19,840 bases of DNA from Phycisphaerales bacterium UBA1845 (GTDB taxonomy: Bacteria > Planctomycetota > Phycisphaerae > UBA1845). The notes beneath the pieces were generated by a model. That model did no database searches and was not told where the DNA came from. It was given only the letters and a program-made list of their open reading frames with translations. The number at the start of each line of letters is the position of its first letter. Positions within the stretch are counted from its first letter, which is position 1. Position numbers and translations under genes: made by a program. The DNA lies in the NCBI GenBank assembly GCA_002338715.1, contig DDIR01000054.1, positions 2,248 through 22,087 of the forward strand. Direction: 5' to 3'. This document shows, piece after piece, positions 1-7,576 of the stretch.

Positions 1-552
1 CCCCATCGGATCGCGAACCGCCACCATCCGATCAAGAAACAAGAACAAGAGGCTATACGCCCCCTCCAACCGCCCCAGAACCTTCGCCAACCCGCCCGGA
101 TCTTCGCGGCAGGCCTTCTCCGCAAGCAGATGCACGATGACTTCGGTGTCGCTGGTGGACTGAAAAATCTGTCCGCGCTGTTCGCATTCGTGACGCAGAT
201 CGCCCGCGTTGGTCAGCGTGCCATTGTGTGCGAGCGCCACCTGCCCACCGGCAAATTGAAACATCAGCGGCTGAGCGTTCGTCTCACAACTCGACCCGCT
301 GGTCGAATAACGCACGTGCCCGATGGCATGGGGAAGATTGATTCGTTCGAGGGTGGTTTGATTGAAGACCTCGTTGACGAGGCCCATTCCGACGTGGCGG
401 CGCATCTCCTTGCCATCGGTCGTGCAGATGCCAGCCGACTCCTGCCCGCGATGCTGCTGTGCGTACAACCCCAGGTGCGTCACCAGCGATGCCTGCTCGT
501 GCCCCCAGACACCGAACAGCCCGCAGTGATGTCTGACTTCGCGATTCGACAC
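1..552 (-). CDS. purF: Amidophosphoribosyltransferase, N-terminal part (cut by window edge)
   Basis: This enzyme makes 5-phosphoribosylamine from PRPP and glutamine, the first committed step of purine synthesis in the cytoplasm. The visible 184 residues are the class II glutamine amidotransferase domain. CGLFGVWG at residues 10-17 supplies the N-terminal nucleophile cysteine after propeptide removal. YAQQHRGQES, GHVRYSTSG, AHNGTLTN and TSDTEV follow in the family order, and the window ends within the motif VRDPMG. The phosphoribosyltransferase half lies beyond base 1. I chose the GTG at 552 because it gives a short propeptide of 9 residues and has AGGGG upstream. An in-frame ATG at 645 would give a propeptide of about 40 residues. 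The gene follows the VanZ-like gene on the same strand and may be co-transcribed with it. The identification is secure; the start is less so. Confidence 0.95.
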   Translation of the reverse strand, partial: MSNREVRHHCGLFGVWGHEQASLVTHLGLYAQQHRGQESAGICTTDGKEMRRHVGMGLVNEVFNQTTLERINLPHAIGHVRYSTSGSSCETNAQPLMFQFAGGQVALAHNGTLTNAGDLRHECEQRGQIFQSTSDTEVIVHLLAEKACREDPGGLAKVLGRLEGAYSLLFLFLDRMVAVRDPMG

Positions 553-685
553 GAACAAAACCCCTGCTGGCACTTCACCGACTGGCTTGACGCCGCCGCC
601 AGATCGCAAACTTCGCGTCTGACTCCAAGAGGCACCGCAGTTCATTCTTTAGTCGTTACAGCCGAATCAATCAAGGGACGCGCGT

Positions 686-2128
686 TCAGTCGCGCATAAG
701 ACGTGTCGCCGGAGTCGCGAATCGCGATGAGTTATTTGTAACCGAATCAACCAGCGGCATAGCTTGGGCGTCGTCAACAAGAAACCGCGTCAGGCAAAGC
801 GTACCGTAAGACGCGATAAATGCGCCGAGCACCTGCGTCGAAAATCCTGTCGCAAGATGACCCGACCCGCTCGCACCCGCCACCGTGGCCACCACCACCG
901 CGAATCCAACCGATACCGCCCCAGCCCATCGCGGCATCAACCGCGCCAACCAAACGTACATCGGCACGATCATCAACGCATACACGCACCACGCATCTAG
1001 CAATTCAGATGCCGCCAACCCAAACGGCATCGCCAGCAAATCCGCAAACGGAACCCAGTCAACGGGCACAAAACCATCCGCCCCGCCGATCTTCATCACG
1101 CCAAGATACCCGGGAAGCAGAATCACCATCACCTGACCAAGCGTCACACACGCCAGAAACTCGTTGCCAAACGCCCACGTGCGCCCCACGCCGCCCTGAC
1201 GATGTGCCCGCCAATCTCCAACCGCAGCCAGCGCCACTCCCACCAACACCCCAACCCCATGCACCGCAATATCGGGCAGTGAAAACACATGCCCGCTGGC
1301 AAACAACTGCAAAACCTCCAACACGATCGCCAGCAAAACACCCGCCCCCAGCGACCTGAAAACCGCATCACACAAGCCAATACTGTCGCGCCGATTGCGG
1401 ACAACAAACAGATACCCAAGCACCGCAAACGCCACCGACCAGCCAAGATCACCTGCGGCTAAGTCCGCCCATGCCTGACTGGCGTCGCTCGCAGTCAGTG
1501 CCGGTCGACCCGCCACCACAGCAGCCGCCATCGGAATCTGCGCCTCGCGCATCGACGCCTGCAACCCCTTCGCCGTCGTCACAAAATCAAACGGCGCCAT
1601 CGACATCACCAACAGCGCAAACACCACAACACCTTCGGTCGCCGAAAAGGGCGCCTCCAAAAACGATCGCCGCAGCGCCAACAACCGTCGAACCATCGTC
1701 CGCGCAAACCGCGACACGACAAGCGCCCCGACAATCGTCCCGCACGTATTAAACAACACATCCCACCAGGACGAATACCGCCCCTTCAAAACCAACTGCC
1801 CCAACTCAAGCCCAAGACTCAACCCCGCACCGCACAACACGGTGAGCAGGCAAGCGGCGTTGCGCTCGAATCGCCCGCGCATCAGCGCAAACAGGCTGGC
1901 CCCCAGTGGCACGTAGATCAACAGGTTCACACACGCATCACCGACGTTGCACTTGGGCCAAAACGAAACCGACCCGCCTGCGAGGATCGCGCGAAGCGCC
2001 TCGACATCAACGCGAAACGGCGTAAACGATCCCAACACGAGAAACAACACGGTGATCACCAGACAGGGAAACTCCAGCCCGCTGCGCGGAAACCCTGTCC
2101 GAGTCGAAATGAAACTGCGATGCAACAC
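686..2128 (-). CDS. Polytopic membrane protein with two VanZ-like units
   Basis: About 480 residues, largely hydrophobic. The VanZ signature appears twice. The first copy has NLLIYVPLG near residue 68, then LELGQLVLKGR and WDVLFNTCG near 107-130. The second has LEVLQLFASG followed by LPDIAVHGVGVLVG near 265-297. VanZ-family proteins are integral membrane proteins; VanZ itself gives low-level teicoplanin resistance, but most family members have no known role, so none is assigned here. The open frame extends upstream to 2350, but that part is not hydrophobic and lacks family features. The GTG at 2128 is preferred because AAGGAG (2137-2142 on the plus strand) lies 8 bases upstream; a TTG is the next codon. 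It precedes purF on the same strand. Confidence 0.8.
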   Translation of the reverse strand: MLHRSFISTRTGFPRSGLEFPCLVITVLFLVLGSFTPFRVDVEALRAILAGGSVSFWPKCNVGDACVNLLIYVPLGASLFALMRGRFERNAACLLTVLCGAGLSLGLELGQLVLKGRYSSWWDVLFNTCGTIVGALVVSRFARTMVRRLLALRRSFLEAPFSATEGVVVFALLVMSMAPFDFVTTAKGLQASMREAQIPMAAAVVAGRPALTASDASQAWADLAAGDLGWSVAFAVLGYLFVVRNRRDSIGLCDAVFRSLGAGVLLAIVLEVLQLFASGHVFSLPDIAVHGVGVLVGVALAAVGDWRAHRQGGVGRTWAFGNEFLACVTLGQVMVILLPGYLGVMKIGGADGFVPVDWVPFADLLAMPFGLAASELLDAWCVYALMIVPMYVWLARLMPRWAGAVSVGFAVVVATVAGASGSGHLATGFSTQVLGAFIASYGTLCLTRFLVDDAQAMPLVDSVTNNSSRFATPATRLMRD

Positions 2129-2445
2129 GGCTGACGCTCCTTGGTAATCAGACGAATTCGGATGGCTCCGATTGGGCGGCACCATCGACCGCCGAAAACT
2201 GCAGACGAACGATTTCCGCCATCCGCCACCCATCCAACTGCAATAAGCGGGCCCCATACCGGACCTGCCCGCCCGAACGCTCGCCAACACCGCTTCGTCT
2301 GATAATATGACGTCAGCCGCGCCGTAATCGCGGAATTCGCGTGAGCTCAATGATCCAAGGTGTGACCGCCCGCGATTCGGGTCGTAACACCCGCGTTGAT
2401 TTCACGCATCATCTGAAGCCGCAAACCAACACGAAAGCGCCCCCA
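2129..2445. other. Divergent intergenic region, VanZ-like / MDR genes
   Basis: This stretch of about 317 bases separates two divergent genes and should hold both promoters. An AT-rich island, GATAATATG around 2299-2308, could serve as a -10 element on either strand, but no convincing -35 partner is visible. Both neighbouring reading frames happen to stay open through parts of it, which explains longer alternative starts. I see no RNA gene or repeat. Confidence 0.45.
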
Positions 2446-3477
2446 ATGAAAGCCGCCATCATCCACGAATTCGGTCCGCCCGAAGTCTTCAAGTACGAAG
2501 ACGTCGCCGACCCAGCCCCCAAGCCCGACCATGCCGTCATCAAAGTGCTCGCGTGCGGCATCAATCGCTACGACCTGTTCCTCCGCATGGGCGGCGTGCA
2601 AGCGGAAACATCGCTCCCGCACGTCATGGGCGCAGACGTCGTCGGCGAAATCATTCAGATTGATGGCGCTGACTCAAACCACAAAGTCGGCGACCGCGTG
2701 ATCATCGCGCCCGGGTTTCCCATTGACCCTGCCGACTGGAACCACAAACCCGAAAACTTCGCCCCAAGCTACACCGTCACCGGCACCACGCTCTGGGGCG
2801 GCTACGCGCAGTGCATGAGCGTACCCACGCGCTTCTTACTCGCCGACAAAACCAACCTGTCCGCCGACGAGTGCGCCACCCTTCCGCTCGTACTCGTGAC
2901 GGCGATGCACTCGGTCAAAACGCTCGGCGAAGTGAAGCCCGGCCAGCACGTCCTCATCCAAGCCGGCGCGTCCGGCAGCGGCAGCATGTGCATTCAAGTC
3001 GCCAAGACGCTCGGCGCGAAGGTGGCTACCACCGTCGGCGATGATTCCAAATTCGAAGTAGCCACCCAATGCGGCGCCGACCTGGTCATCAACCACCGCA
3101 AGGAAAACTTCCGCGAGAAAGTGTTGGAATGGACCGACGGCAAAGGCGTGGACATGGTGATCGATAACGTGGGCGGGGGGATCTTGAAAGACAATCTCAC
3201 GTCCATGCGCCGCGGCGGCATCCTCGTGAACTTCGGACTCGTCGGCGGCATCAAAGACGAAATCAACTTCGCGATGATGATCTTCAACCAATACCAGTTC
3301 CGTGGATCAATGATGGGCAGCATGGACGAACTGCGCGAAGGCCTCGAACTGGTCCAAGCCGGCAAAATCAAACCGGTCCTCGACCGAACCTTCCCACTAA
3401 GCGATGCCGCCCAAGCCCACCAATACATCGAAGAAAGAAAGGTAAAAGGAAACGTAGTCCTACAACCATGGCCATAA
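2446..3477 (+). CDS. NAD(P)H quinone-reductase-like medium-chain dehydrogenase/reductase
   Basis: A 343-residue cytoplasmic oxidoreductase of the MDR superfamily, quinone reductase branch. The N-terminal GroES-like part starts MKAAIIHEFGPPEVF. Where zinc alcohol dehydrogenases carry GHE, this protein has MGADVVGE at residues 61-68, so a zinc-independent enzyme is expected. The Rossmann part has the nucleotide-binding motif AGASGSGS at 173-180, followed by VAKTLGAKVATTVG and the family stretch GADLVINH. VDMVIDNVGG is the usual substrate-side motif. The ATG at 2446 is the family-typical start; the frame is open upstream to 2341 without homologous content. There is no strong ribosome binding site. 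The substrate cannot be deduced; a short-chain enone or quinone is usual for the family. Confidence 0.85.
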   Translation: MKAAIIHEFGPPEVFKYEDVADPAPKPDHAVIKVLACGINRYDLFLRMGGVQAETSLPHVMGADVVGEIIQIDGADSNHKVGDRVIIAPGFPIDPADWNHKPENFAPSYTVTGTTLWGGYAQCMSVPTRFLLADKTNLSADECATLPLVLVTAMHSVKTLGEVKPGQHVLIQAGASGSGSMCIQVAKTLGAKVATTVGDDSKFEVATQCGADLVINHRKENFREKVLEWTDGKGVDMVIDNVGGGILKDNLTSMRRGGILVNFGLVGGIKDEINFAMMIFNQYQFRGSMMGSMDELREGLELVQAGKIKPVLDRTFPLSDAAQAHQYIEERKVKGNVVLQPWP

Positions 3478-3492
3478 ACGCAACAGCGGTAG

Positions 3493-3510
3493 GGTGCGGC
3501 TCGCCGCACC
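3493..3510 (+). terminator. GC hairpin after MDR gene (possible terminator)
   Basis: GGTGCGG, loop CTCG, CCGCACC forms a perfect 7-bp stem 15 bases after the stop codon of the dehydrogenase gene. There is no U-tract behind it, so it is a weak intrinsic terminator at best. It may instead be a small dispersed palindrome, because the shorter string GTGCGGCTCGCCG recurs near 7881. Confidence 0.35.
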
Positions 3511-3562
3511 TGTTAATCCGTATAAAGCGCCAACCAACGCAACACCCACCAAACCCAAACTG

Positions 3563-3571
3563 TGCTACAAT
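3563..3571 (+). promoter_or_regulatory. Extended -10 promoter of rnpB
   Basis: TGCTACAAT is an extended -10 element (TGn directly before TACAAT). It lies 11 bases before the first base of the P1 helix of RNase P RNA, placing the start of transcription near 3578. No good -35 hexamer is seen 16-18 bases upstream, which fits an extended -10 promoter. Confidence 0.6.
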
Positions 3572-3577
3572 CCAACC

Positions 3578-3955
3578 GGCAACGAGGCGGGCGGTGGCAG
3601 TCGCCGGCGATTTCAATCGTCGGAGGAAAGTCCGAACTGGGCAGGGCACGGTGGTTGGTAACGCCAACCCGACGCAAGTCGAGGGAAAGTGCCACAGAAA
3701 ATACACCGCCTACGTCATCACATCAGTGGTGGCCGGTAAGGTTGAAATGGTGCGGTAAGAGCGCACCGCACGGTTGGCGACAACCGTGGCAGGGTAAACC
3801 CCACCGCCAGCAAACCCAAGCAGCGGAAACCAGGCGGCCCGTCTGTTAATGCCGCGGGTAGGGTGCTCGAGCCAACAGGCAACTGTCGGCCTAGATGAAT
3901 GACCGCCCGCGAGAAATCGCGAACAAAATTCGGCTTACAAGCCCGCCTCGTCGCC
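3578..3955 (+). ncRNA. rnpB: RNase P RNA, bacterial type A
   Basis: This is the catalytic RNA that trims the 5' leader from precursor tRNAs. The ends pair to form P1: CGAGGCGGGC at 3583-3592 is complementary to GCCCGCCTCG at 3941-3950. P3 is the hairpin CCGGCGAT-TTCA-ATCGTCGG. The universally conserved core strings are present in order: GGAGGAAAGTCC at 3622-3633, GGTAACGCCAACC, GGGAAAGTGCCACAGAAA, GCGGTAAGAGCGCACCGC at 3751-3768, GGCAGGGTAAACCCCACC, GGTAGGGTGCTCGAGCC, CCTAGATGAATGAC at 3890-3903 and finally ACAAAATTCGGCTTA. The total of roughly 375 bases is typical for type A. The 5' end is set from the extended -10 box and the 3' end from closure of P1, so each could be off by several bases. 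Protein-like open frames across it are not genes. Confidence 0.96.
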
Positions 3956-3980
3956 ACTATCTCTTCCACAAGCCGACTGA

Positions 3981-3999
3981 AGTGTCAGATAGTGACACT
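3981..3999 (+). terminator. Stem-loop downstream of rnpB
   Basis: AGTGTCA, loop GATAG, TGACACT is a perfect 7-bp stem about 30 bases after the rnpB P1 helix. The following bases are A-rich rather than T-rich, so it does not fit a classical intrinsic terminator. It could mark the 3' processing or termination zone of rnpB, or be a binding site. Confidence 0.35.
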
Positions 4000-4007
4000 A
4001 AAGAAAA

Positions 4008-4040
4008 CGGGTGCCCCGCCCTTCCAGGGTGGGGGACTGA
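4008..4040. repeat. GC-rich hairpin repeat, short copy
   Basis: On the plus strand it reads CGGGTGCCCCGCCCTTCC followed by AGGGTGGGGGACTGA. The CCCCGCCCT and AGGGTGGGG arms pair with one mismatch. The same outer sequence recurs at 14397-14440 with a longer loop. It lies about 20 bases beyond the stop codon of the minus-strand gene ending at 4060. Confidence 0.75.
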
Positions 4041-4059
4041 AACCAACCAAAATCGAAAA

Positions 4060-4620
4060 TCACCCCCTGTCGGCAGCCCCATTCAAATCGGAAGCCAGTG
4101 TCGCCCCATAGATCTGCCGAACAATCTCACCAAACGAATCCGGTAGCTCAACATCGCGCGGGGCGACGTCGCCATTTGAATGCGCCCCAGCGTCAGCCGC
4201 TTCGACCACCATCTGCAACTTACGATGGTTCAACTCGGCGCGGCGCTGTTCGGCCACAACCTTTGAAATCTTCACCAGATCGTCAACATCAACCGATTGC
4301 GACAAGCCGTCGAGCACTTCAAACGCCCGGCCCATCACCTGCAGATACGCCCCCTGCCCAACCCGATCGCCACCCGGTGCCCCCGCCTCCAGATCAGCCA
4401 GCGCCGCCCGCATCAACCGCCCAACCGCACCAAGACGCTGACGATATTCCTCTATGGGCAAAGGAGTTTTCGCCAACTCGCCCGGCGCAACCGATGCAGC
4501 CGACGGGGCGCCCGCCGATTTTCGACGCGATGTCTTTTTGGTCGGCGTCTTCTTTCGCGCCACAGCCGACTTCTTCGGCGCTTTCCGCGCCGTGGTTTTC
4601 TTCGTCGCGCGTACCATCAT
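4060..4620 (-). CDS. Small protein with Lys/Arg-rich N-terminus, phage-module-like
   Basis: 186 residues. The first 40 residues are very basic (KKTTARKAPKKSAVARKKTP and similar), suggesting nucleic acid contact. The rest is mostly predicted helix, including DDLVKISKVVAEQRRAELNH, a pattern that loosely recalls the helical DUF3486/small-terminase-like protein (gp27) of Mu-like phages. That resemblance is weak and is inference. Start: ATGATG at 4620-4615 overlaps the stop codon of the upstream gene, so either ATG would be translationally coupled. It is the last gene of the minus-strand run; no large terminase follows. A GC-rich hairpin repeat and then convergent rnpB lie beyond it. Function unassigned. 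Confidence 0.7.
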   Translation of the reverse strand: MMVRATKKTTARKAPKKSAVARKKTPTKKTSRRKSAGAPSAASVAPGELAKTPLPIEEYRQRLGAVGRLMRAALADLEAGAPGGDRVGQGAYLQVMGRAFEVLDGLSQSVDVDDLVKISKVVAEQRRAELNHRKLQMVVEAADAGAHSNGDVAPRDVELPDSFGEIVRQIYGATLASDLNGAADRG

Positions 4621-4934
4621 TCATCCAGCGCCGGATCGCCAATGACATGGTCCGCCACTTCCATCCCCGCGCTCGTCAAACGGAACCACCGCTGACGCCA
4701 CGGCGTGAACTTCGGGTCCGACTCGTTGTCCGAAACCACCCGCTGCACATAACCCTTCTCGCAAAGGTACGCGAGGTCACGGCGAAACGGATCCCACTCC
4801 ATCGTCGGAAACACGCTCAGCAAACTGCGCATCAACTGCTCCGCCTGTAAAGCGGCTGGATATAGCATGTTCAGCGCAACCAACACTTCATTGCGCACCA
4901 ATTTGATCTGGCGAGCCGTACGTCCATTTGCCAT
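4617..4934 (-). CDS. Winged-helix-like small protein, phage-module-like
   Basis: 105 residues. The pattern ARQIKLVRNEVLVALNMLYP, then helical segments, DPFRRDLAYLCEKGYVQRV and a final WFRLTSAGMEVADHVIG resembles a winged-helix fold: helices, a recognition-type segment, then a beta wing ending in LTxxG. Proteins of this size and shape (the VpaChn25_0724-like group) occur in Mu-like phages between the gp25-like and small terminase genes, which matches the position here; this is inference from memory of the family. The start ATG overlaps the upstream stop as TGATG, and its own stop overlaps the start of the downstream gene. These couplings support it as a real, co-translated gene. Confidence 0.7.
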   Translation of the reverse strand: MANGRTARQIKLVRNEVLVALNMLYPAALQAEQLMRSLLSVFPTMEWDPFRRDLAYLCEKGYVQRVVSDNESDPKFTPWRQRWFRLTSAGMEVADHVIGDPALDE

Positions 4935-5359
4935 CAACGCGACTCCCCATTATCGCAACCATCAAGCCGCTCGCCGCCGATTCCGGCTTTCTTCGCCATT
5001 TCCGCAACCAGCCGATGCGTGTGCTTCGACGTCGCAACCAACCCGCCCTGCGACTCCAATTCCGATTCAGCGCGCAAGACCGCTGCGCTCAACGCCTCTA
5101 TTCGCCCCCGCGCCCACATCGTTTCCCGAAGCCATTCCTCTTTCGTTGCAAAGTCGCGGCGAATCTGCCCGACATCTTCGACAACGCGGCGAAGCTCGTC
5201 GCCAATCAAACTCACCCGCTCAGCCAGATCCGAATACCTGCCGGCTTGCTGCTCGCGCAAACCCTTCAGATAAAACGTCATCACCGTCAGCGGCACGCCA
5301 ACCATCGGAGCCACAACCGCCAGCCCCGCCCCGGTAAGTTCCCAAACGCCCGAGGACAA
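4934..5359 (-). CDS. Membrane-anchored coiled-coil protein, phage-module-like
   Basis: About 141 residues with the TTG at 5359. One hydrophobic segment (GAGLAVVAPMVGVPLTVMTF) lies near the N-terminus. It is followed by a long charged helical stretch with coiled-coil character (DLAERVSLIGDELRRVVEDV and onward through EALSAAVLRAESELES). This one-anchor-plus-coil layout resembles DUF2730-type or holin-associated proteins of Mu-like phages. The frame is open to 5434; a GTG at 5389 is an alternative start and would add 10 residues. The ATG at 5434 would overlap the upstream gene by about 70 bases and is unlikely. The stop codon forms TGATG with the next gene. Function unassigned. Confidence 0.6.
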   Translation of the reverse strand: MSSGVWELTGAGLAVVAPMVGVPLTVMTFYLKGLREQQAGRYSDLAERVSLIGDELRRVVEDVGQIRRDFATKEEWLRETMWARGRIEALSAAVLRAESELESQGGLVATSKHTHRLVAEMAKKAGIGGERLDGCDNGESR

Positions 5360-5363
5360 TCGA

Positions 5364-5657
5364 CTAACCCCGACCGGCCAACACTGCACCCACAACCTGC
5401 GACACCAACCGCAGCAACTGACCGGCCGTATCAACGCGAATCAAACCATCCACCAATTCGCGTCGAAACGCTTCAATCGCCGGATCACCCTTAAGACTCC
5501 GCACGTTCGTCGTGCGCGGCTGCGATTCCAACACCCGATCAATCGCATCAGCCGCAGGCTTGCTTTCCGCAACACTTTCCGGCGCGACTTCCGCCCCATC
5601 CACGTCAGCCCCATCCAACTGTTCAATCAATTCATCCAGCGCTTTGACTGCGTCCAA
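5364..5657 (-). CDS. Small acidic protein of unknown function
   Basis: 97 residues, acidic in the first half (ELIEQLDGADVDGAEVAPES) and more hydrophobic and helical at the end (TAGQLLRLVSQVVGAVLAGRG). The only reasonable start is the TTG at 5657. No ATG or GTG lies between it and the upstream in-frame stop, and GGAGAG sits 6 bases before it, a good ribosome binding site. Its stop codon lies within a few bases of the preferred start of the downstream gene, consistent with one transcription unit. No family recognised. Confidence 0.6.
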   Translation of the reverse strand: MDAVKALDELIEQLDGADVDGAEVAPESVAESKPAADAIDRVLESQPRTTNVRSLKGDPAIEAFRRELVDGLIRVDTAGQLLRLVSQVVGAVLAGRG

Positions 5658-5751
5658 GGCAACTCTCCCATCAATTCAAGACCCAACCGTGCAAACACCC
5701 CGCCGCGATGCAAACCAATCGCAGCCCCCCGAAAAAAAATGGCCAAGCGTT

Positions 5752-6231
5752 TTAAGTTCCCGGCGTAGTTGCCCCGGACGAGGCGCTTTCCAGAAGTGAA
5801 AACAAATAGCGCCGCGCATCATCTTCAAACGACATGCTCTCTGTCGCCAACCGTCGCAACCCGCGGGCCACCTCGCGTACCAGGTCGACATTATCCAGCG
5901 CCGCCCGATACCGATTCATTTCGACGGCCCGATCATCGCGCACCCGCTGCATCGCCGATCGAAACGCCTCGCTGTGCGAATCCACCAACGCATCATCCGA
6001 CACATCACGCCGCACCCGGGCAACAAACGCATCGACAACCGCCGCCTCCATCGCATCGTCGCCCCGGTCAATTTCGCCGTGGTATTCCTTCACCACCGTC
6101 TCGACCGCCCCAGCCAACTCATCCATCGCGCTGGCCGCGGCCAAGTCCACCCGCGAATCAAGCGAACACCCCGCCGCCAGCATCAAACAAACCGAAAAAC
6201 CACCCACCAGAAAGACGATTCCCCGCCCCAT
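5752..6231 (-). CDS. Putative lipoprotein, first gene of the minus-strand run
   Basis: 159 residues starting MGRGIVFLVGGFSVC, with a lipobox LAAGC whose cysteine is residue 22, so export and lipid anchoring are expected. The mature part is helical and charged (ETVVKEYHGEIDRGDDAMEA, VRREVSD-type segments) and gives no recognisable family. The ATG at 6231 is chosen because it yields a compact signal peptide and has GGGGG 5 bases upstream; the frame is open to 6330, but that extension would bury the signal peptide. It stands 94 bases upstream of the acidic-protein gene and is probably the promoter-proximal gene of the 4060-6231 unit. In phage lysis modules a lipoprotein near this position would suggest a spanin-like role, but it is longer than typical Rz1 proteins. 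Confidence 0.7.
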   Translation of the reverse strand: MGRGIVFLVGGFSVCLMLAAGCSLDSRVDLAAASAMDELAGAVETVVKEYHGEIDRGDDAMEAAVVDAFVARVRRDVSDDALVDSHSEAFRSAMQRVRDDRAVEMNRYRAALDNVDLVREVARGLRRLATESMSFEDDARRYLFSLLESASSGATTPGT

Positions 6232-6452
6232 GATTTCCCCCGAAAGCAATCCACCACCATGAAAACCCAACCGCCGAAACCGCACACCAACAACGTGCCC
6301 ACTGATTGGCGAATTCCGTCCAATACGCACCCAATTTCGTGCATCCGCGCCGCCCTCACACTAAAATAGCGCCAGTGCAAATGCGCACGTCACCGTTTGC
6401 GATCCTTCGCCGGGCACGTCGGATTGTTCGTCAGCATGCGCCGTGAATCGGC

Positions 6453-7553
6453 TTGGGAGTTTCAAACGTCTTGCAGGAATCCGCTTCGCCCATTTCAGAC
6501 GAATCAGCCGCCACGAGGTCGTTGATCGAGCAGATCGTCGCCGTCGATCCCGAACTGCTGCGCTGCTCAAAATGCGATTACATCATCCACGGGGACGGGC
6601 ACGACCACTGCCCGGAGTGCGGCGTCGAAATCGACATGAACGACCTCTGCGTCCACGTGATCGAAACCAACCGCCCGAGGCTCCAGTACCTGTGGTACAC
6701 GCAAGTCGCAAAGCTCCCGCCCGAGGCGCTGTGTTGCGTCAAGTGCGGCTACAGCCTGATCGGACAGATGTCGAACCGTTGTCCGGAATGCGGGTTGACC
6801 ATCGACTGGGAAGATGTCGCCCATTTCGCGGCCAGCAGAATCGGCGATTTGTTCGAGTATCGCTGGGCAGCCGCCCCGTTGAAGTCAATCGCCACAACGT
6901 TCTGGCTCGGCGCAACCAGCCCATTTCGTCTCTGGCGCACCTACTCACGATACGACACGCCGAACGTCAAGCCGCTCGTCATATTGATCTTGATTCAGTG
7001 GCTGATCTTCGCCCGAGGATGGCAGACCACCGCGCTCGCAATCGATCCATTCATGAACGACGTCATCGCAGCCAACGCGCCCGGTCCCAAAATGCAATTT
7101 ACTTACAACCCAAGGTTCGAAAACGCGGACCTCATCGACTACGCCATGTGGTCCGTCTTTACGTTCCTCGCGCTCTCGCTCTTCGTTCAATCCAATCGGG
7201 AATACAAAGCCAACTGGCGACACGTCCTGCGCGTGTTTGCACACTCGACCTTCCTCGCCAGCTTCAGCACCGGCGCATGGTGCATCCTGGAAGCCGCCCT
7301 CGACTCATCGCTTTACTATTGGCCCTGGCCAAAAAACCCACGCTCCGGCGTACCATCCATCGGGTTTGATTACTACTCAGGATTGGGAAATGCGGTGTTG
7401 GGATTGGCGTTGGTTTCTGTTTGGGCGATGCTTTGGATTGGATACAAGAAATACCTGCGCATCCCGCACGGATGGGCAATCGCAGCCGTCGCCATCTTCG
7501 TCGGCCACCTCGCCACCCAGTGCATCCACATCATAACGGCATGGGAGTACTGA
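6453..7553 (+). CDS. Double zinc-ribbon polytopic membrane protein
   Basis: Up to 366 residues. Two zinc ribbons precede the membrane part: C38xxC41 with C53xxC56 (CPEC) and C95xxC98 with C110xxC113 (CPEC). Both have the form CxKCxY...CPECG. Several hydrophobic segments follow near 174-187, 231-246, 263-281, 310-329 and 339-361, a layout resembling YIP1-like membrane proteins in planctomycetes. The role is unknown; zinc ribbons in this setting usually mediate structural or protein contacts. The start is uncertain: the in-frame choices are TTG at 6453 and TTG at 6471, neither with a convincing ribosome binding site. A TAAAAT at 6362-6367 may be the -10 box. It is divergent from the lipoprotein gene. 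Confidence 0.75.
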   Translation: MGVSNVLQESASPISDESAATRSLIEQIVAVDPELLRCSKCDYIIHGDGHDHCPECGVEIDMNDLCVHVIETNRPRLQYLWYTQVAKLPPEALCCVKCGYSLIGQMSNRCPECGLTIDWEDVAHFAASRIGDLFEYRWAAAPLKSIATTFWLGATSPFRLWRTYSRYDTPNVKPLVILILIQWLIFARGWQTTALAIDPFMNDVIAANAPGPKMQFTYNPRFENADLIDYAMWSVFTFLALSLFVQSNREYKANWRHVLRVFAHSTFLASFSTGAWCILEAALDSSLYYWPWPKNPRSGVPSIGFDYYSGLGNAVLGLALVSVWAMLWIGYKKYLRIPHGWAIAAVAIFVGHLATQCIHIITAWEY

Positions 7554-7576
7554 TAAAGGGGGCCATGCGCTGCCAC

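Noticed and set aside
130..699. Plus-strand open frame of 189 codons
   Set aside because: It is antisense to purF, whose catalytic motifs are clear on the minus strand; the plus-strand product has no family features.
820..1752. Long Pro/Ser/Thr-rich plus-strand frames over the VanZ-like gene
   Set aside because: Low-complexity composition is the expected shadow of a G+C-rich membrane-protein gene on the other strand.
3562..4146. Plus- and minus-strand open frames over rnpB
   Set aside because: The interval 3578-3955 is RNase P RNA by conserved core and P1 pairing; the frames are chance.
4098..4850. 250-codon plus-strand frame
   Set aside because: Antisense to two overlapping, translationally coupled minus-strand genes; composition is His/Pro/Arg-rich shadow type.
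6443..7369. 308-codon plus-strand frame over the zinc-ribbon gene
   Set aside because: It is one frame off the zinc-ribbon gene and Arg-rich; the CxxC pairs and membrane segments belong to the other frame.
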